64,000 bases of DNA, taken from positions 4,262,501-4,326,500 of the forward strand of contig NZ_CP109073.1 in assembly GCF_035917415.1 (NCBI RefSeq), in the 5' to 3' direction. The notes below the pieces were generated by a model. That model was not told where the DNA came from. It saw only the letters and a list, made by a program, of their open reading frames with translations, and searched no databases. The translations under genes were made by a program, and so were the position numbers. Source of the DNA: Streptomyces sp. NBC_01803. Its GTDB lineage: Bacteria > Actinomycetota > Actinomycetes > Streptomycetales > Streptomycetaceae. Positions 54,249 through 63,982 of this stretch are shown piece by piece (within the stretch, counting starts at the first letter, position 1; each line of letters begins with the position of its first letter).

Positions 54249-55060
54249 TGCCCGAGGGGCACACCATCCACCGGCTGGCCGCCGACTACCGGGAACGGTT
54301 CGGCGGCCGACCGGTGCGGGCCGACAGCCCGCAGGGCAAGTTCGCCGACGGCGCCGCCCTCATCGACGGCCAGACCCTCACCGCCACCGAGGCGCACGGC
54401 AAGCACCTCTTCCTCGGCTTCACCGGCGGCGCGAGCTGGGCGCACATCCATCTCGGCCTGTACGGCAAGGTGTTCTTCGGCACCGGCCCGGCCCCCGCGC
54501 CCGTGGGGCAGGTGCGGCTGCGCCTGCGGAACGACGACGGCTACGCCGAGCTGCGCGGCCCCCACACCTGCGCCCTGATCACCCCCGACGAGCGGCGGGC
54601 CGTCGTCCACCGCCTCGGCCCCGACCCCCTGCGGGCCGATGCCGACCCGGAACGGGCCTGGCGCCGGATCTCCGCCGGCACGTCCGCCGTCGCCGCGCTG
54701 CTGCTCGACCAGGCCGTGATCGCCGGCGTCGGCAACGTCTACCGCGCCGAGGCCCTGTTCCGGCAGGGCATCGACCCCCACCGCCCCGGCCGGAGCCTGA
54801 CCCGCGCCGAGTTCGACGCGCTCTGGGCCGATCTGGCGGCCCTGATGCGCGAGGGGGTGCGGCTCGGCCGCATCGACACGGTCCGGCCCGAGCACACCCC
54901 CGAAGCCATGGGGCGCCCGCCCCGCCGCGACGGCCACGGCGGCGAGGTGTACGTCTACCGCCGCACCGGCGCCGCGTGCCACGTCTGCGGCGGCGAGGTC
55001 CGCACCGCCGCCCTCGCCGCGCGCAATCTCTTCTGGTGTCCGGCGTGTCAGCCTCGTTGA
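54248..55060 (+). CDS. nei: Fpg/Nei-family DNA glycosylase (AP lyase)
   Basis: A 270-aa base-excision repair enzyme. The N-terminus M-PEGHTIHR puts Pro2 and Glu3 at the catalytic position after Met removal; PEGHT is typical of Nei-type rather than PELPE-type Fpg proteins. The H2TH region is at about 130-190 (LLLDQAVIAGVGNVYRAEALF), and the C-terminal zinc finger is CHVCGGEV...CPACQ. The ATG overlaps the rpiB stop, so translation is coupled. Confidence 0.93.
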   Translation: MPEGHTIHRLAADYRERFGGRPVRADSPQGKFADGAALIDGQTLTATEAHGKHLFLGFTGGASWAHIHLGLYGKVFFGTGPAPAPVGQVRLRLRNDDGYAELRGPHTCALITPDERRAVVHRLGPDPLRADADPERAWRRISAGTSAVAALLLDQAVIAGVGNVYRAEALFRQGIDPHRPGRSLTRAEFDALWADLAALMREGVRLGRIDTVRPEHTPEAMGRPPRRDGHGGEVYVYRRTGAACHVCGGEVRTAALAARNLFWCPACQPR

Positions 55061-55195
55061 CTATTCCGGTGCCCGGCACCGACCCGTATCCTCGGCCTTC
55101 ACAACGTCAGGGGGTGGGCGGTGCGTTCTCCTCAAGTGGGCCCGGAATCCGGACATCCGGGTCCCGCGCGTTTACCAACCGAACGATCGAGGCGG

Positions 55196-56425
55196 TCAGA
55201 AGCCGTGCGGCAGCCAGGGAGCGACCGGCGACAGGAAGGCCGTCGCGGTGGCGGTGAGCGCCCCCGGGCGCAGCTCCTGGGCCAGCCCCGCCGCGGCCAG
55301 TCCGGACAGCGAGGGACCGCCCAAGTAGGCCGTGCCCAACGCCCGTACGTGAACGGCGAGATCGACCGGGTCGTTGGTCCGCTCGCACACCGCCCCCTTG
55401 GCGCCGCCGCTCAGCCGCCAACGCCCCTCGTTCCAGGGGCAGAAGTCGTCGGTGACCGCCAGCACCACGTCCACGTCGGTGAGATACGTCCGCGCGGCCA
55501 GCGCCGCCCCGACGTCCACGGGCCGCAGATAGAGCCGGTCCATCAGCCGCGGCCGGCAGCGCCGGATGTCCGAGACCATGTGCAGCAGCGCGTCGTCCTC
55601 CGGCCGGTTGCGCAGCGCCACCGTCCCCATCAGGTCGGTCCCCAGGAAGAAGCGCAGCAGCGCGGCGTACGCGGCCGGCTCCACGGCGTCCAGGTCCCGT
55701 ACCAGCACCGTGCCGTCGGGCAGACCGCCCGCCCAGTCCGGCTTCAGCGCGTAGCGGGCGTAGCCGACCAGCTCGCCGTCCCGCTCCGCCAGGACCAGGC
55801 GCATCTCCGAGGTTCCCTCGCGGTCCTGCGGCGGGTCGAGCAGGGCCACCTTCTCCCAGCCGGGCCGCCGCTCCAGCATGCCGGGACGGCCGCCGACCAG
55901 CCCCGCGTACAGCGCCTCGCACCGGTCGAGTTCGGCTCCGGGCTCCTCCACCCGCAGCCGGACGGCGTCGGTCCCCGGCGGCACGTTCAGCGTGACCCGC
56001 GCGGTGTCGATGTCCACGGCCACCGACCGGGTGGCGACCCCGAAGCCGAAGCGGCCGTAGATCCCCGCCTCCGACGCGGTCAGCGCGGCCAGCGGCTCGT
56101 CGCCCTCCCGGTAGTCCTCCAGCGCCCGGCGCATCAGCTCGCGCAGGATGCCCTGCCGCCGGTGCGTGGCGGCCACCCCCACCATGGTCACGCCGGCCGT
56201 GGGCACGACGGCCCCGCCCGGCACGGACAGGCCCAGCGAGAAGGCGCCGATCGAGCCCACCACCCGGTCGCCGTCCCACTGCGCCAGCGTCCGGTCGTAC
56301 TCCGTCAGCTCCCGCCACAGCCCGCGTTCCTCGGGGGACTCGGCCAGCCCGCCGAACGCCCATTCGAGCGCCCGGTACCACGTGTCCCACTCGGATGCGT
56401 CGAGGCGGCGCGGTTCCATCGTCAT
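55196..56425 (-). CDS. Eis-like GNAT N-acetyltransferase
   Basis: A 409-aa protein with the Eis architecture: an N-terminal GNAT domain with VTMVGVAATHRRQGILRELM (acetyl-CoA loop, about 78-97), EAGIYGRFGFGVAT (about 117-130), a central second GNAT-like domain and a C-terminal SCP2-like domain, ending in a hydrophobic aromatic PWLPHGF with the terminal carboxylate that acts in Eis catalysis. Eis enzymes acetylate amines at multiple positions, including aminoglycosides. Start 56425 (MTMEPRR) matches family N-termini. Divergent from the phosphatase gene. Confidence 0.9.
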   Translation of the reverse strand: MTMEPRRLDASEWDTWYRALEWAFGGLAESPEERGLWRELTEYDRTLAQWDGDRVVGSIGAFSLGLSVPGGAVVPTAGVTMVGVAATHRRQGILRELMRRALEDYREGDEPLAALTASEAGIYGRFGFGVATRSVAVDIDTARVTLNVPPGTDAVRLRVEEPGAELDRCEALYAGLVGGRPGMLERRPGWEKVALLDPPQDREGTSEMRLVLAERDGELVGYARYALKPDWAGGLPDGTVLVRDLDAVEPAAYAALLRFFLGTDLMGTVALRNRPEDDALLHMVSDIRRCRPRLMDRLYLRPVDVGAALAARTYLTDVDVVLAVTDDFCPWNEGRWRLSGGAKGAVCERTNDPVDLAVHVRALGTAYLGGPSLSGLAAAGLAQELRPGALTATATAFLSPVAPWLPHGF

Positions 56426-56552
56426 GGGGCCATGCCTATCAACGCTTCCCGCGTGGAGCGACACATTTTCCGGGCCGGTGCCGGTCCGCACGGATATCCG
56501 GGCATGGCAAGGGTTCGACGCGCCGCCGAACGGGTGGGTAGGGTCCGAGGTC

Positions 56553-57707
56553 ATGGCGCGCGGCAGTGAGACGGCACCCCGGAAGGCCCGGAGACCCGGG
56601 GCCCACAAGGCTTTTCACCGCGTCCGCGTAGGACTGCGGCGCTCCGCCGTCGACTACTTCCGGGGCGGCGGCTCCGACTGGATCGCCTTCGCCGCCCTGC
56701 TGCTCACCGTGCCGCTGCTCGGCTGGGCCACCGTCATCTGGCCCGAGTGGTGCTCGCCCGAGGCGCTGGTGCTGCCCCTGGTCGCGGGCGGCCTGCTGCT
56801 GCGCCCGGCCAGCCTGCTGGGCCTCTACGCCGTCGCCGCCACCGCGCTGGTGCTGGAGACCGCGCTCATCGACGCCCGCCGCTCGATGCCCGACCCGGTC
56901 ACCCCGGGCAGCATCCTCGTGGTGGCCGCGGTGGCGCTGATCGGCCTGCTCATCGCCCAGTTCCGCAGCCGGGTCGGCGTGCCCTGGCGGCGCGGCGGCA
57001 CCATGCTGTTCGACCTGCGCGAACGCATCCGCGCCCAGAGCGCGCTGCCGCGCCTGCCCAAAGGCTGGCACCGGGAGATGTCGCTGCGCCCGGCGGGCGG
57101 CCAGTCGTTCTCCGGCGACTTCGTGGTCGCCACCCGCACCGGGCCCGAACAGCGCACCCTGGAGGTCGTGCTCACCGACGTGTCCGGCAAGGGCATGGAC
57201 GCCGCTTCCCGTTCCCTGCTGCTCTCCGGCGCCTTCGGCGGTCTGCTGGGCTCGCTGCCCCCGCACTCCTTCCTCCCCGCCGCCAACGGCTATCTGCTGC
57301 GGCAGAGCTGGGACGAGGGCTTCGCCACCTCCATCCACCTGGTGCTCGACCTCGACACCGGCGACTACGAGCTGCTCTCGGCGGGCCACCTGCCCGGCGT
57401 CCAGCTCAACGCCGGCACCGGGCGCTGGCATCAGGTCGAGGCCGAAGGCCCACTGCTCGGCGTGTACGACGGCGCCGAGTTCCACCCGGCCAAGGGCACG
57501 CTGCGGCGCGGAGACGTGCTGATGCTCTTCACGGACGGCCTCGTGGAGCGGTCCGACCGCGACCTGTCCGAGGGCATCGACCGTCTCACCGGCGAGGCCG
57601 ACCGCTATGTCACCACCGGATTCCGGGGCGCGGCCTGGCACCTCATCGAGTCCGTCGCCAAGGATGTCAACGACGACCGCGCGCTGCTCCTGATCAGCCG
57701 GGAGTGA
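56553..57707 (+). CDS. Membrane-anchored PP2C/SpoIIE-type phosphatase
   Basis: A 384-aa protein. The basic N-terminus is followed by about three transmembrane helices (about 48-135) and a PPM/SpoIIE phosphatase domain (about 165-380) with SGDFVVAT, VLTDVSGKGMDAA, SAGHLPG, LMLFTDGLVER and DDRALL. Such phosphatases usually act on anti-sigma-factor antagonists, which links it conceptually with the RsbW-like ATPases found elsewhere in the window. No sensor domain other than the membrane part is evident. Confidence 0.9.
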   Translation: MARGSETAPRKARRPGAHKAFHRVRVGLRRSAVDYFRGGGSDWIAFAALLLTVPLLGWATVIWPEWCSPEALVLPLVAGGLLLRPASLLGLYAVAATALVLETALIDARRSMPDPVTPGSILVVAAVALIGLLIAQFRSRVGVPWRRGGTMLFDLRERIRAQSALPRLPKGWHREMSLRPAGGQSFSGDFVVATRTGPEQRTLEVVLTDVSGKGMDAASRSLLLSGAFGGLLGSLPPHSFLPAANGYLLRQSWDEGFATSIHLVLDLDTGDYELLSAGHLPGVQLNAGTGRWHQVEAEGPLLGVYDGAEFHPAKGTLRRGDVLMLFTDGLVERSDRDLSEGIDRLTGEADRYVTTGFRGAAWHLIESVAKDVNDDRALLLISRE

Positions 57708-57872
57708 TCACCCGGCGGAGCGGATCGCATACGCTCCGTCCCGCTCCGCCGACAGGCCGCGCTGAGCTGCGCCGATGACGCCCGCCCGGTACCCGCCCTG
57801 TCCGCCGATCGGCGGAGCCCGGGGCCGCGCGGCGGGATGCGGCGGCCCCCGGGCTGACTTTGGCTCGTGGTC

Positions 57873-58589
57873 ATGAGCGAACGCACGATCTTCGCGCCCC
57901 CGGCACGTCCCGTGACGCGGCACCGGCGCCGGCGGCCCCGCGCCACCCCGGTCCGGTTGGCCCGCCGCGCCGTCGGCAGCACGCTGCTGGGAGCGCTGGT
58001 GATAGCGGGACCGTGGACCGCCGAGGCCGCCGGTCACGACCGGCCGGCGGCCGACCGCTCCGAGTCGCCCGCGGCGCGCGGTCCCGAGCCGCGCGAGTCG
58101 ACCTGGCTCTACGAGGCGCCGTTCGGCCCGTACCCGGCCGCGCGCCGGGAGGAGCCGCGCCCGCCGGTGGTCCGCGACGCCGACGCCTGGGTGGCCCCGG
58201 TGAGCGGCCACCCGGTGTCCGAGCCCTACGGAACGCCCGGCTCCTGGGCGGCCGGTCACCACACCGGCGTGGACTTCGCCACGCCGATCGGCACCACGGT
58301 CAGTTCGGTCGGCCCCGGCACGGTGATGCTGGCCGAGAACTCCGGCGACTACGGCGAGCTCGTGATCGTCAAGATGACGGACGGGTACTACACCCTCTAC
58401 GCCCACCTGTCGGAGATCTCGGTCCGCGAGGGCCAGCAGGTGAAGGCCGGCAACCAGGTCGGCGAGACCGGCGACACCGGCAACAGCACCGGTCCGCACC
58501 TGCACTTCGAGGTCAGGGCGGGCGCCGAGTACGGCACCGATGTCGACCCCATCGCCTACCTCGCCGACCATGGGGTCACCATCGACTAG
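57873..58589 (+). CDS. Secreted M23-family peptidase (LytM-like)
   Basis: A 238-aa exported protein. The Arg-rich N-terminus and hydrophobic segment (about 34-53, LGALVIAGPWTAEA) form a signal or anchor. The M23 domain (about 108-235) has HTGVDF (first zinc His/Asp), LYAHL and HLHFEV (catalytic and zinc His). Such enzymes cut peptidoglycan cross-links, usually Gly-Gly or D-Ala-linked bonds. ATG 57873 is preferred over the GTG two codons upstream. Convergent with the second acyltransferase. Confidence 0.93.
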   Translation: MSERTIFAPPARPVTRHRRRRPRATPVRLARRAVGSTLLGALVIAGPWTAEAAGHDRPAADRSESPAARGPEPRESTWLYEAPFGPYPAARREEPRPPVVRDADAWVAPVSGHPVSEPYGTPGSWAAGHHTGVDFATPIGTTVSSVGPGTVMLAENSGDYGELVIVKMTDGYYTLYAHLSEISVREGQQVKAGNQVGETGDTGNSTGPHLHFEVRAGAEYGTDVDPIAYLADHGVTID

Positions 58590-58596
58590 CCCCTCG

Positions 58597-59739
58597 CTAA
58601 CGCGCCTTGGACCACCCGGACGGGGCCGGGTGGTGGTCGGCCCGCAGGGCCTCCTGCCGGAACGCCCAGTCCATCGAGGGCTCCACCAGGAAACGGAACA
58701 CCCGGCGCACCGGGGCCGTGCACAGCACGGTGATGACCGCGGCGCCGATCAGCGTGACCACCACCCGGCCGGCGGGCGAGTTGACCCAGTCCGCCGCGTA
58801 CCAGTCCCACCACCGCGAGCCCTTGGCGATGAATCCGTGCAACAGATAGCCGTAGATCGTGCCCGCGCCCAGGCTCGTGAACCAGGTGCGGCGGGCCGGG
58901 ACCCAGGCCAGGAAACAGAGCGTCAGCGCCAGCCCGCAGCCGGTCAGCGCGAACGTCGTCGTCACCCCGGCCCACCACGGCGCGCCCATCTCCTGGGCGC
59001 TGTGCGTCCGGTAGAACCAGCTGTGGTCCACGCGCGGCACCACCCAGTAGGCGGTGGCCAGCGCGGCCACCAGCACGGGCACCGCCGCGGCCCGCACCTC
59101 CGGCCGCCGCACGCGCGCGAAGTGCTCGCCGCGCAGCAGCAGCCCGAGGACGAAGAACGGCAGGAACTGCAGCACACGCTGGATGTTGAGGTCGTCGCCG
59201 AGGTGGGGGGAGACGGCGGCGACCGCGGCCACGCCGAGCGCCACCGGGAGCGGCCAGCGGACGATCCGCCAGACGGGTGAGGTGAACCGCCAGACGAAGA
59301 GCGCGATCAGGAACCAGGTGACGTAGTAGGGGTCGAGGATGCTGAAGGGGTAGTCCGGGTCGTCGTCGCCCCACCGCTTGAAGAGGATGTAGGCGACCTC
59401 GAAGATGACGTACGGCACACCGATCCCGCTGATCAGCCGCTTGAGCTGCGCCGGGCGGCCGGTGAAACCGCGGGAGAAGTACCCGGCGAGCAGGATGAAC
59501 GCCGGCATGTGGAACGTGTAGACGAACAGGTACAGCGCCGAGGCCGCGCGGGAGTCGTCCCGCAGTGGCGTCCAGGCGTGGCCCACGGCGACCAGGACGA
59601 TCGCCAGGTACTTCGCGTTGTCGAAGTAGGGGTCACGCGGCTTGACTTCCGACGGGGCGTCCGTGACTGCCGGTGTGGGGTCAGCCACCGTCGCCCGGGC
59701 CGCGGGCAGGGGGGCTCCTTGATTACGGACGTGCAACAT
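58597..59739 (-). CDS. Acyltransferase-3 family integral membrane protein
   Basis: A 380-aa polytopic membrane protein, paralogous to the one at 5318-6448. DPYFDNAKYLAIVLVAVGHAW (about 36) contains the conserved family start with the GH pair, followed by VYTFHMPAFILLAGYFSRGF and about ten helices. It probably O-acetylates an extracytoplasmic glycan. ATG 59739 chosen; GTG 59748 is possible. Confidence 0.82.
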   Translation of the reverse strand: MLHVRNQGAPLPAARATVADPTPAVTDAPSEVKPRDPYFDNAKYLAIVLVAVGHAWTPLRDDSRAASALYLFVYTFHMPAFILLAGYFSRGFTGRPAQLKRLISGIGVPYVIFEVAYILFKRWGDDDPDYPFSILDPYYVTWFLIALFVWRFTSPVWRIVRWPLPVALGVAAVAAVSPHLGDDLNIQRVLQFLPFFVLGLLLRGEHFARVRRPEVRAAAVPVLVAALATAYWVVPRVDHSWFYRTHSAQEMGAPWWAGVTTTFALTGCGLALTLCFLAWVPARRTWFTSLGAGTIYGYLLHGFIAKGSRWWDWYAADWVNSPAGRVVVTLIGAAVITVLCTAPVRRVFRFLVEPSMDWAFRQEALRADHHPAPSGWSKAR

Positions 59740-60165
59740 TGACCGCACGATAGTGCGCGCGCCGCGATTCGTAAATTCTCGTCCCGGTATGCCGCGCCAT
59801 TATCGGGAATTCGGCCCGACGTCCGGCCGATGCGTCCGAAATGACGGCATTTTGTCATCTCAAATGGGGCGAATCATCTCGTCCGGCGATGCCAAAGAGT
59901 GCGCCGCCTTCCATCGGAGGGGAAATCCGGAACACCCCGGCGGAACACGGGGAATACCCGGTCGGATGGCCCCGGCGGCTAACGGACAGGTAACGGAGCA
60001 CCTCGGTACGCAGGGTGGCCCCCCGGACACAGCTGGGAGTAGACGGTCGGTCAGCACTCTCCACGTCGGCTGCGGTTGATGGCACGATGGTGTCTGCGGG
60101 GGTGCGGCGGAGGTGGTCAAGCCCCTGATGGAGCAGAGGCGAACTTTCCGAAGGTGTGATCAGTT
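59740..60165. other. Promoter-bearing intergenic stretch
   Basis: About 425 bases with no supported gene. The half next to the acyltransferase start (59750-59900) is clearly richer in A+T than the surroundings, as expected for a promoter region. Small frames on both strands lack ribosome-binding sites. Confidence 0.55.
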
Positions 60166-60384
60166 GTGGTTATCTCGTTCTCTCTGGCCCTGTTGTTCGG
60201 CGTGATCATGTTCTTCCTGATCCGCGCCGGGACAATCAAGTGGGGGCCGGCCATCGTGGCGATCCTCTTCGGCTTCTCTCTTGCCTCCACGGGAGCCGCG
60301 GAGCCGATACAGGACTTCCTGCAGTCCGTGACGGACGGCGTCAACGAGGTCGATGACTCGATCAACAGCTCGAACGGCGAGTGA
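60166..60384 (+). CDS. Small conserved membrane protein
   Basis: A 72-aa protein from GTG 60166. Two adjacent hydrophobic helices (VISFSLALLFGVIMFFLI and WGPAIVAILFGFSLAST) are joined by RAGTIK, followed by an acidic/Ser-Asn soluble tail. Small proteins of this type are common in Streptomyces, some linked to conjugation or membrane stress; the function here is unknown. Confidence 0.7.
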   Translation: MVISFSLALLFGVIMFFLIRAGTIKWGPAIVAILFGFSLASTGAAEPIQDFLQSVTDGVNEVDDSINSSNGE

Positions 60385-60434
60385 GCCGAAGGCGAAGGCC
60401 CGGCACCCTGGAGGGAGCCGGGCCGGGCCGCGCG

Positions 60435-60505
60435 AGCGGGCGACGGGAATCGAACCCGCGTAGCTGGTTTGGAAGACCAGGGCTCTACCATTGAGCTACG
60501 CCCGC
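60435..60505 (-). tRNA. tRNA-Gly(TCC)
   Basis: 71 nt on the minus strand. The acceptor stem is GCGGGCG/CGCCCGC with discriminator T, and the anticodon loop CTTCCAA in a CTGGT/ACCAG stem gives anticodon TCC. GGTTCGAATCC forms the T-arm. No CCA is encoded. Confidence 0.95.
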
Positions 60506-60629
60506 GTCGGCCGGCGATTCTGGTCGGCCGGCACGGTCTGCATCGTACCAGCGCCCCAACAGGGCTTGGCTTCCCGGCAGACCGCACCCGCGCGGCCCTG
60601 TACGCTACGGTTCGCGTCCGGAGCCTCCG

Positions 60630-60703
60630 CGGGGTGTGGCGCAGCTTGGTAGCGCGTCCGCTTTGGGAGCGGAAGGCCGTCGGTTCGAATCCGGCCACCC
60701 CGA
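60630..60703 (+). tRNA. tRNA-Pro(TGG)
   Basis: 74 nt, acceptor stem CGGGGTG/CACCCCG with discriminator A. The anticodon loop TTTGGGA in a TCCGC/GCGGA stem gives anticodon TGG. The next three bases are CCA, so the 3' CCA may be encoded. Confidence 0.95.
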
Positions 60704-60803
60704 CCACGTACTATGAGTAGCCTGCCTGCCTGTGGTGTGTCCGCGTCCCGCGCGGCCCAGGAACAGTGCCCCCCTCCCGCTGCCAGCCCCAAGGAGACCG
60801 ACC

Positions 60804-62228
60804 GTGAAGAGCGCCGTGGAGACCCTGAACCCCACCCGGGTTCGGCTCACTGTCGAGGTGCCCTTCGAGGAGCTCAAGCCCAGCCTCGACGCGGCGTACC
60901 GGAAGATCAACCAGCAGGTGCAGGTGCCCGGCTTCCGCAAGGGCAAGATCCCGGCCCGCATCATCGACCAGCGGTTCGGCCGCGGGGCGGTGCTGGAGGA
61001 GGCGGTGAACGACGCGCTGCCCAAGTTCTACAGCGATGCCGTCTCCGAGGGCGAGCTCAGCCCGCTGGGCCAGCCCGACGTCGACATCACGGAGCTCAAG
61101 GACAACGAGCTCCTGACGTTCACGGCCGAGGTCGACATCCGCCCCGAGATCGAGATCCCGGACTACTCGGGCATCGCGGTCACGGTCGACGCGATCGAGG
61201 TCTCCGACGAGGACGTGGACGCCAGCATCGAGCGGCTTCGCGAGCGCTTCGCCTCCACCACCGTCGTCGAACGCGCCGCCACCGACGGCGACGTGGTCAA
61301 AATCGACCTGGAGGCCCGGGTCGACGGCGAGGTGCTGGAGGACGGCGTCGCCACCGGGGTGAACTACACGATCGGCTCCGGACAGATGCTCGACGGCCTG
61401 GACGAGGCCGTCACCGGCCTGGAGGCCGGCGGCACGGCCACCTTCGCCAGCGAGCTGAAGGGCGGCTCCGCGGTCGGCCAGGAGGCCGAGATCTCGGTCG
61501 CGGTCGAGACCGTCTCCGCCCGCGAGCTCCCGGCCCTGGACGACGACTTCGCCCAGCTCGCCAGCCAGTTCGACACGCTGGAGGAGCTCCGCGAGGACAG
61601 CCGTCGGCGGCTGGCCGACGAGAAGAAGTACCAGCAGGCCACCGAGGCCCAGGAGAAGGTCCTGGAGGCTCTGCTGGAGCTGGTCGAGGTCCCGATGCCG
61701 CAGAAGCTCCTCGCGGACGAGATCCAGACCCGCAAGCACAACCTTGAGCACCACCAGCTGTCGCAGCTCGGCATGGACATCGACGCCTACCTGGCGCTCC
61801 AGGAGAAGACCGCCGAGGAGTTCGACGCCGAGCTGAGGGAGCAGGCCGAGAAGGGCATCCGCACCCAGTTCGTGCTGGACGAGATCGCCAAGCGGGAGAA
61901 CCTCAACGTCAGCCAGGCCGAGCTGACCGAGCACCTCATGCGGCGCGCCCAGTCCTCCGGTATGAGCCCCGACCAGTTCGCCAAGGCCGTCGTCGAGGGC
62001 GGCCAGGTGCCGATGCTGGTCGGCGAGGTCAGCCGGGGCAAGGCGCTGGCCACCGTCGTGGAGTCGGTCACCGTCACCGACAGCAACGGTGAGCCGGTCA
62101 GCCTGGAGGACGAGGACGAGACCGGCGTGGAGACGGCGGAGGCCGTCGAGGCCGTCGAGGCCGCCGAGGGCGAGGCCCCGGCGGAGGTCGCCGAGGCCGC
62201 TGGGACCAGCGAGAAGACCGAGGACTGA
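60804..62228 (+). CDS. tig: Trigger factor
   Basis: A 474-aa ribosome-associated chaperone and prolyl isomerase. The ribosome-binding tail has [11 protein letters not shown] (about 44-54), the signature GFRxGKxP. The central FKBP-like domain spans about 150-245 and the C-terminal helical arms follow, with a Glu-rich extension (about 430-474) seen in Streptomyces. The GTG start has AAGGAGA 7 nt upstream. Followed by a strong terminator. Confidence 0.97.
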   Translation: MKSAVETLNPTRVRLTVEVPFEELKPSLDAAYRKINQQVQVPGFRKGKIPARIIDQRFGRGAVLEEAVNDALPKFYSDAVSEGELSPLGQPDVDITELKDNELLTFTAEVDIRPEIEIPDYSGIAVTVDAIEVSDEDVDASIERLRERFASTTVVERAATDGDVVKIDLEARVDGEVLEDGVATGVNYTIGSGQMLDGLDEAVTGLEAGGTATFASELKGGSAVGQEAEISVAVETVSARELPALDDDFAQLASQFDTLEELREDSRRRLADEKKYQQATEAQEKVLEALLELVEVPMPQKLLADEIQTRKHNLEHHQLSQLGMDIDAYLALQEKTAEEFDAELREQAEKGIRTQFVLDEIAKRENLNVSQAELTEHLMRRAQSSGMSPDQFAKAVVEGGQVPMLVGEVSRGKALATVVESVTVTDSNGEPVSLEDEDETGVETAEAVEAVEAAEGEAPAEVAEAAGTSEKTED

Positions 62229-62240
62229 GGCTGGCGGTAC

Positions 62241-62272
62241 GGGGCCGGACGCGGGAGCGCGCGTCCGGCCCC
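62241..62272 (+). terminator. Hairpin terminator after tig
   Basis: A perfect 13-bp inverted repeat (62241-62253 with 62260-62272) and a 6-nt loop, 12 nt after the tig stop. Confidence 0.8.
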
Positions 62273-62313
62273 GTCCGTTGTCGGCGGGCTTTCCCGCGCC
62301 CCGGCCGACCCTG

Positions 62314-62327
62314 CGCTGACAGCGAAC
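62314..62327. promoter_or_regulatory. Candidate ClgR operator upstream of clpP1
   Basis: CGCTGACAGCGAAC contains the CGCYNANRGCGWWS core reported for ClgR sites in actinobacteria. ClgR activates clpP1clpP2 in Streptomyces. It lies 117 bp before the clpP1 start. Confidence 0.6.
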
Positions 62328-62443
62328 AGTTCCCAGGTCGGGCAGGGTCCGTGAGGCCAGCGCGTTAGGGTCCGTAGATACAACGCAGATGTCGAGCGAC
62401 GGCCGGCGAAAGCGGGGCCGTCCGAGAATGAGCAGGTGGATAC

Positions 62444-63058
62444 GTGACGCTCTTGATGCCTTCCGCCGCAGCGGAGCCGATCAGTGGCGGCCTCGGCGAT
62501 CAGGTCTACAACCGGCTGCTCGGCGAGCGGATCATCTTCCTGGGCCAGCCGGTCGACGATGACATCGCCAACAGGATCACCGCGCAGCTGCTTCTCCTGG
62601 CTGCCGATCCGGACAAGGACATCTTCCTCTACATCAACAGCCCGGGCGGCTCGATCACGGCCGGCATGGCGATCTACGACACCATGCAGTACATCAAGAA
62701 CGACGTGGTCACCATCGCCATGGGCCTGGCCGCGTCGATGGGCCAGTTCCTGCTGACCGCCGGTGCCCCCGGCAAGCGGTACGCGCTGCCGAACGCCGAG
62801 GTGCTGATCCACCAGCCCTCCGCGGGCCTGGCCGGTTCCGCCTCGGACATCAAGATCCACGCCGAGCAGCTTCTGCGCACCAAGGCGAAGATGGCCCGCC
62901 TCTCCGCGCAGCACTCGGGTGTCAGCATCGAGCAGTGGGGGCGCGACGCCGACCGGGACCGCTGGTTCTCCGCCGAGGAGGCCCGGGACTACGGGCTGCT
63001 GGACGAGGTCATCACCAGTGCGTCGGACATCGCGGGCGGCGGTGGCACGGGCGCCTGA
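62444..63058 (+). CDS. clpP1: ATP-dependent Clp protease proteolytic subunit ClpP1
   Basis: A 204-aa serine peptidase of the Clp complex. The nucleophile Ser98 is in GLAASMGQ, His123 in VLIHQPS, and [17 protein letters not shown] is the oligomerisation/substrate strand. Start GTG 62444; ATG 62456 is an alternative and gives MPSAAAEP. Together with clpP2 it forms the ClpP core that works with ClpX and ClpC for regulated proteolysis and development. Confidence 0.96.
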   Translation: MTLLMPSAAAEPISGGLGDQVYNRLLGERIIFLGQPVDDDIANRITAQLLLLAADPDKDIFLYINSPGGSITAGMAIYDTMQYIKNDVVTIAMGLAASMGQFLLTAGAPGKRYALPNAEVLIHQPSAGLAGSASDIKIHAEQLLRTKAKMARLSAQHSGVSIEQWGRDADRDRWFSAEEARDYGLLDEVITSASDIAGGGGTGA

Positions 63059-63128
63059 TCGCCACGATCGATCCGGCCCGCCCGCAGCCCCCGTCCGCAG
63101 ACCGAAACCCAAGGCGGTATCACACCTC

Positions 63129-63779
63129 ATGAACTACATCCCCGGCTCCGGCATCTACGACCGTCTCCCGGCCGAGTCGCGCTACGTCGTCCCGCGCTTC
63201 ATCGAGCGCACCTCGCAGGGTGTGCGTGAGTACGACCCGTACGCCAAGCTCTTCGAGGAGCGGGTGATCTTCCTCGGCGTGCAGATCGACGACGCCTCGG
63301 CCAACGACGTGATGGCGCAGCTCCTGTGCCTGGAGTCGATGGACCCGGACCGCGACATCCAGATCTACATCAACAGCCCCGGCGGCTCCTTCACGGCGCT
63401 GACCGCGATCTACGACACGATGGAATTCGTCAAGCCGGAGATCCAGACGGTCTGCATGGGCCAGGCGGCCTCCGCCGCGGCCGTGCTCCTCTCGGCCGGC
63501 ACCCGGGGCAAGCGCATGGCCCTGCCGAACGCGCGTATCCTGATTCACCAGCCCTACAGCGAGACCGGACGCGGTCAGGTCTCCGACCTGGAGATCGCGG
63601 CGCGCGAGGTCCAGCGGATGCGGAATCAGCTTGAGGAGATGCTCGCGAAGCACTCCACCAGGCCGATCGAGCAGATCAGCGACGACATCGAGCGGGACAA
63701 GATCCTCACCGCCGAGGAAGCCGTGGAGTACGGACTGATCGACCAGATCGTCACCACCCGCTCCACCACGGCGGTCTGA
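63129..63779 (+). CDS. clpP2: ATP-dependent Clp protease proteolytic subunit ClpP2
   Basis: A 216-aa ClpP subunit. Ser115 is in GQAASAAAVL, His140 in ILIHQPY, with INSPGGSFTALTAIYDT. It starts 70 nt after clpP1 on the same strand, so the pair is an operon. Followed by a terminator-like hairpin before clpX. Confidence 0.96.
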   Translation: MNYIPGSGIYDRLPAESRYVVPRFIERTSQGVREYDPYAKLFEERVIFLGVQIDDASANDVMAQLLCLESMDPDRDIQIYINSPGGSFTALTAIYDTMEFVKPEIQTVCMGQAASAAAVLLSAGTRGKRMALPNARILIHQPYSETGRGQVSDLEIAAREVQRMRNQLEEMLAKHSTRPIEQISDDIERDKILTAEEAVEYGLIDQIVTTRSTTAV

Positions 63780-63841
63780 TCGCTCACCGGCAGCACTCTC
63801 AAGCATCACCCGGCACGACAACGCAAGACAACGACTGGCCA

Positions 63842-63891
63842 CCCCCTTTCGACGGGAAGGCCCCGCCGAGCGGGATTCCCGTCGAGGGGGG
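63842..63891 (+). terminator. Hairpin between clpP2 and clpX
   Basis: TCGACGGGAA (63849-63858) pairs with TTCCCGTCGA (63876-63885), extended outward by C- and G-runs with two unpaired T and containing a smaller inner stem. Confidence 0.6.
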
Positions 63892-63982
63892 ACCATTCCG
63901 CCGGGGCGACAGGGTACCGTCGTCTTCAGAAAGCACTAGGCACCGTCTCCCCGGCGGTGCGCAGGCGAAGGGGAAGCACCTC

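Noticed and set aside
60435-60703. tRNA genes as attachment sites of an integrated element
   Set aside because: Both tRNAs are flanked by core genes (small membrane gene, tig) and no integrase or repeated tRNA 3' end is seen in the window.
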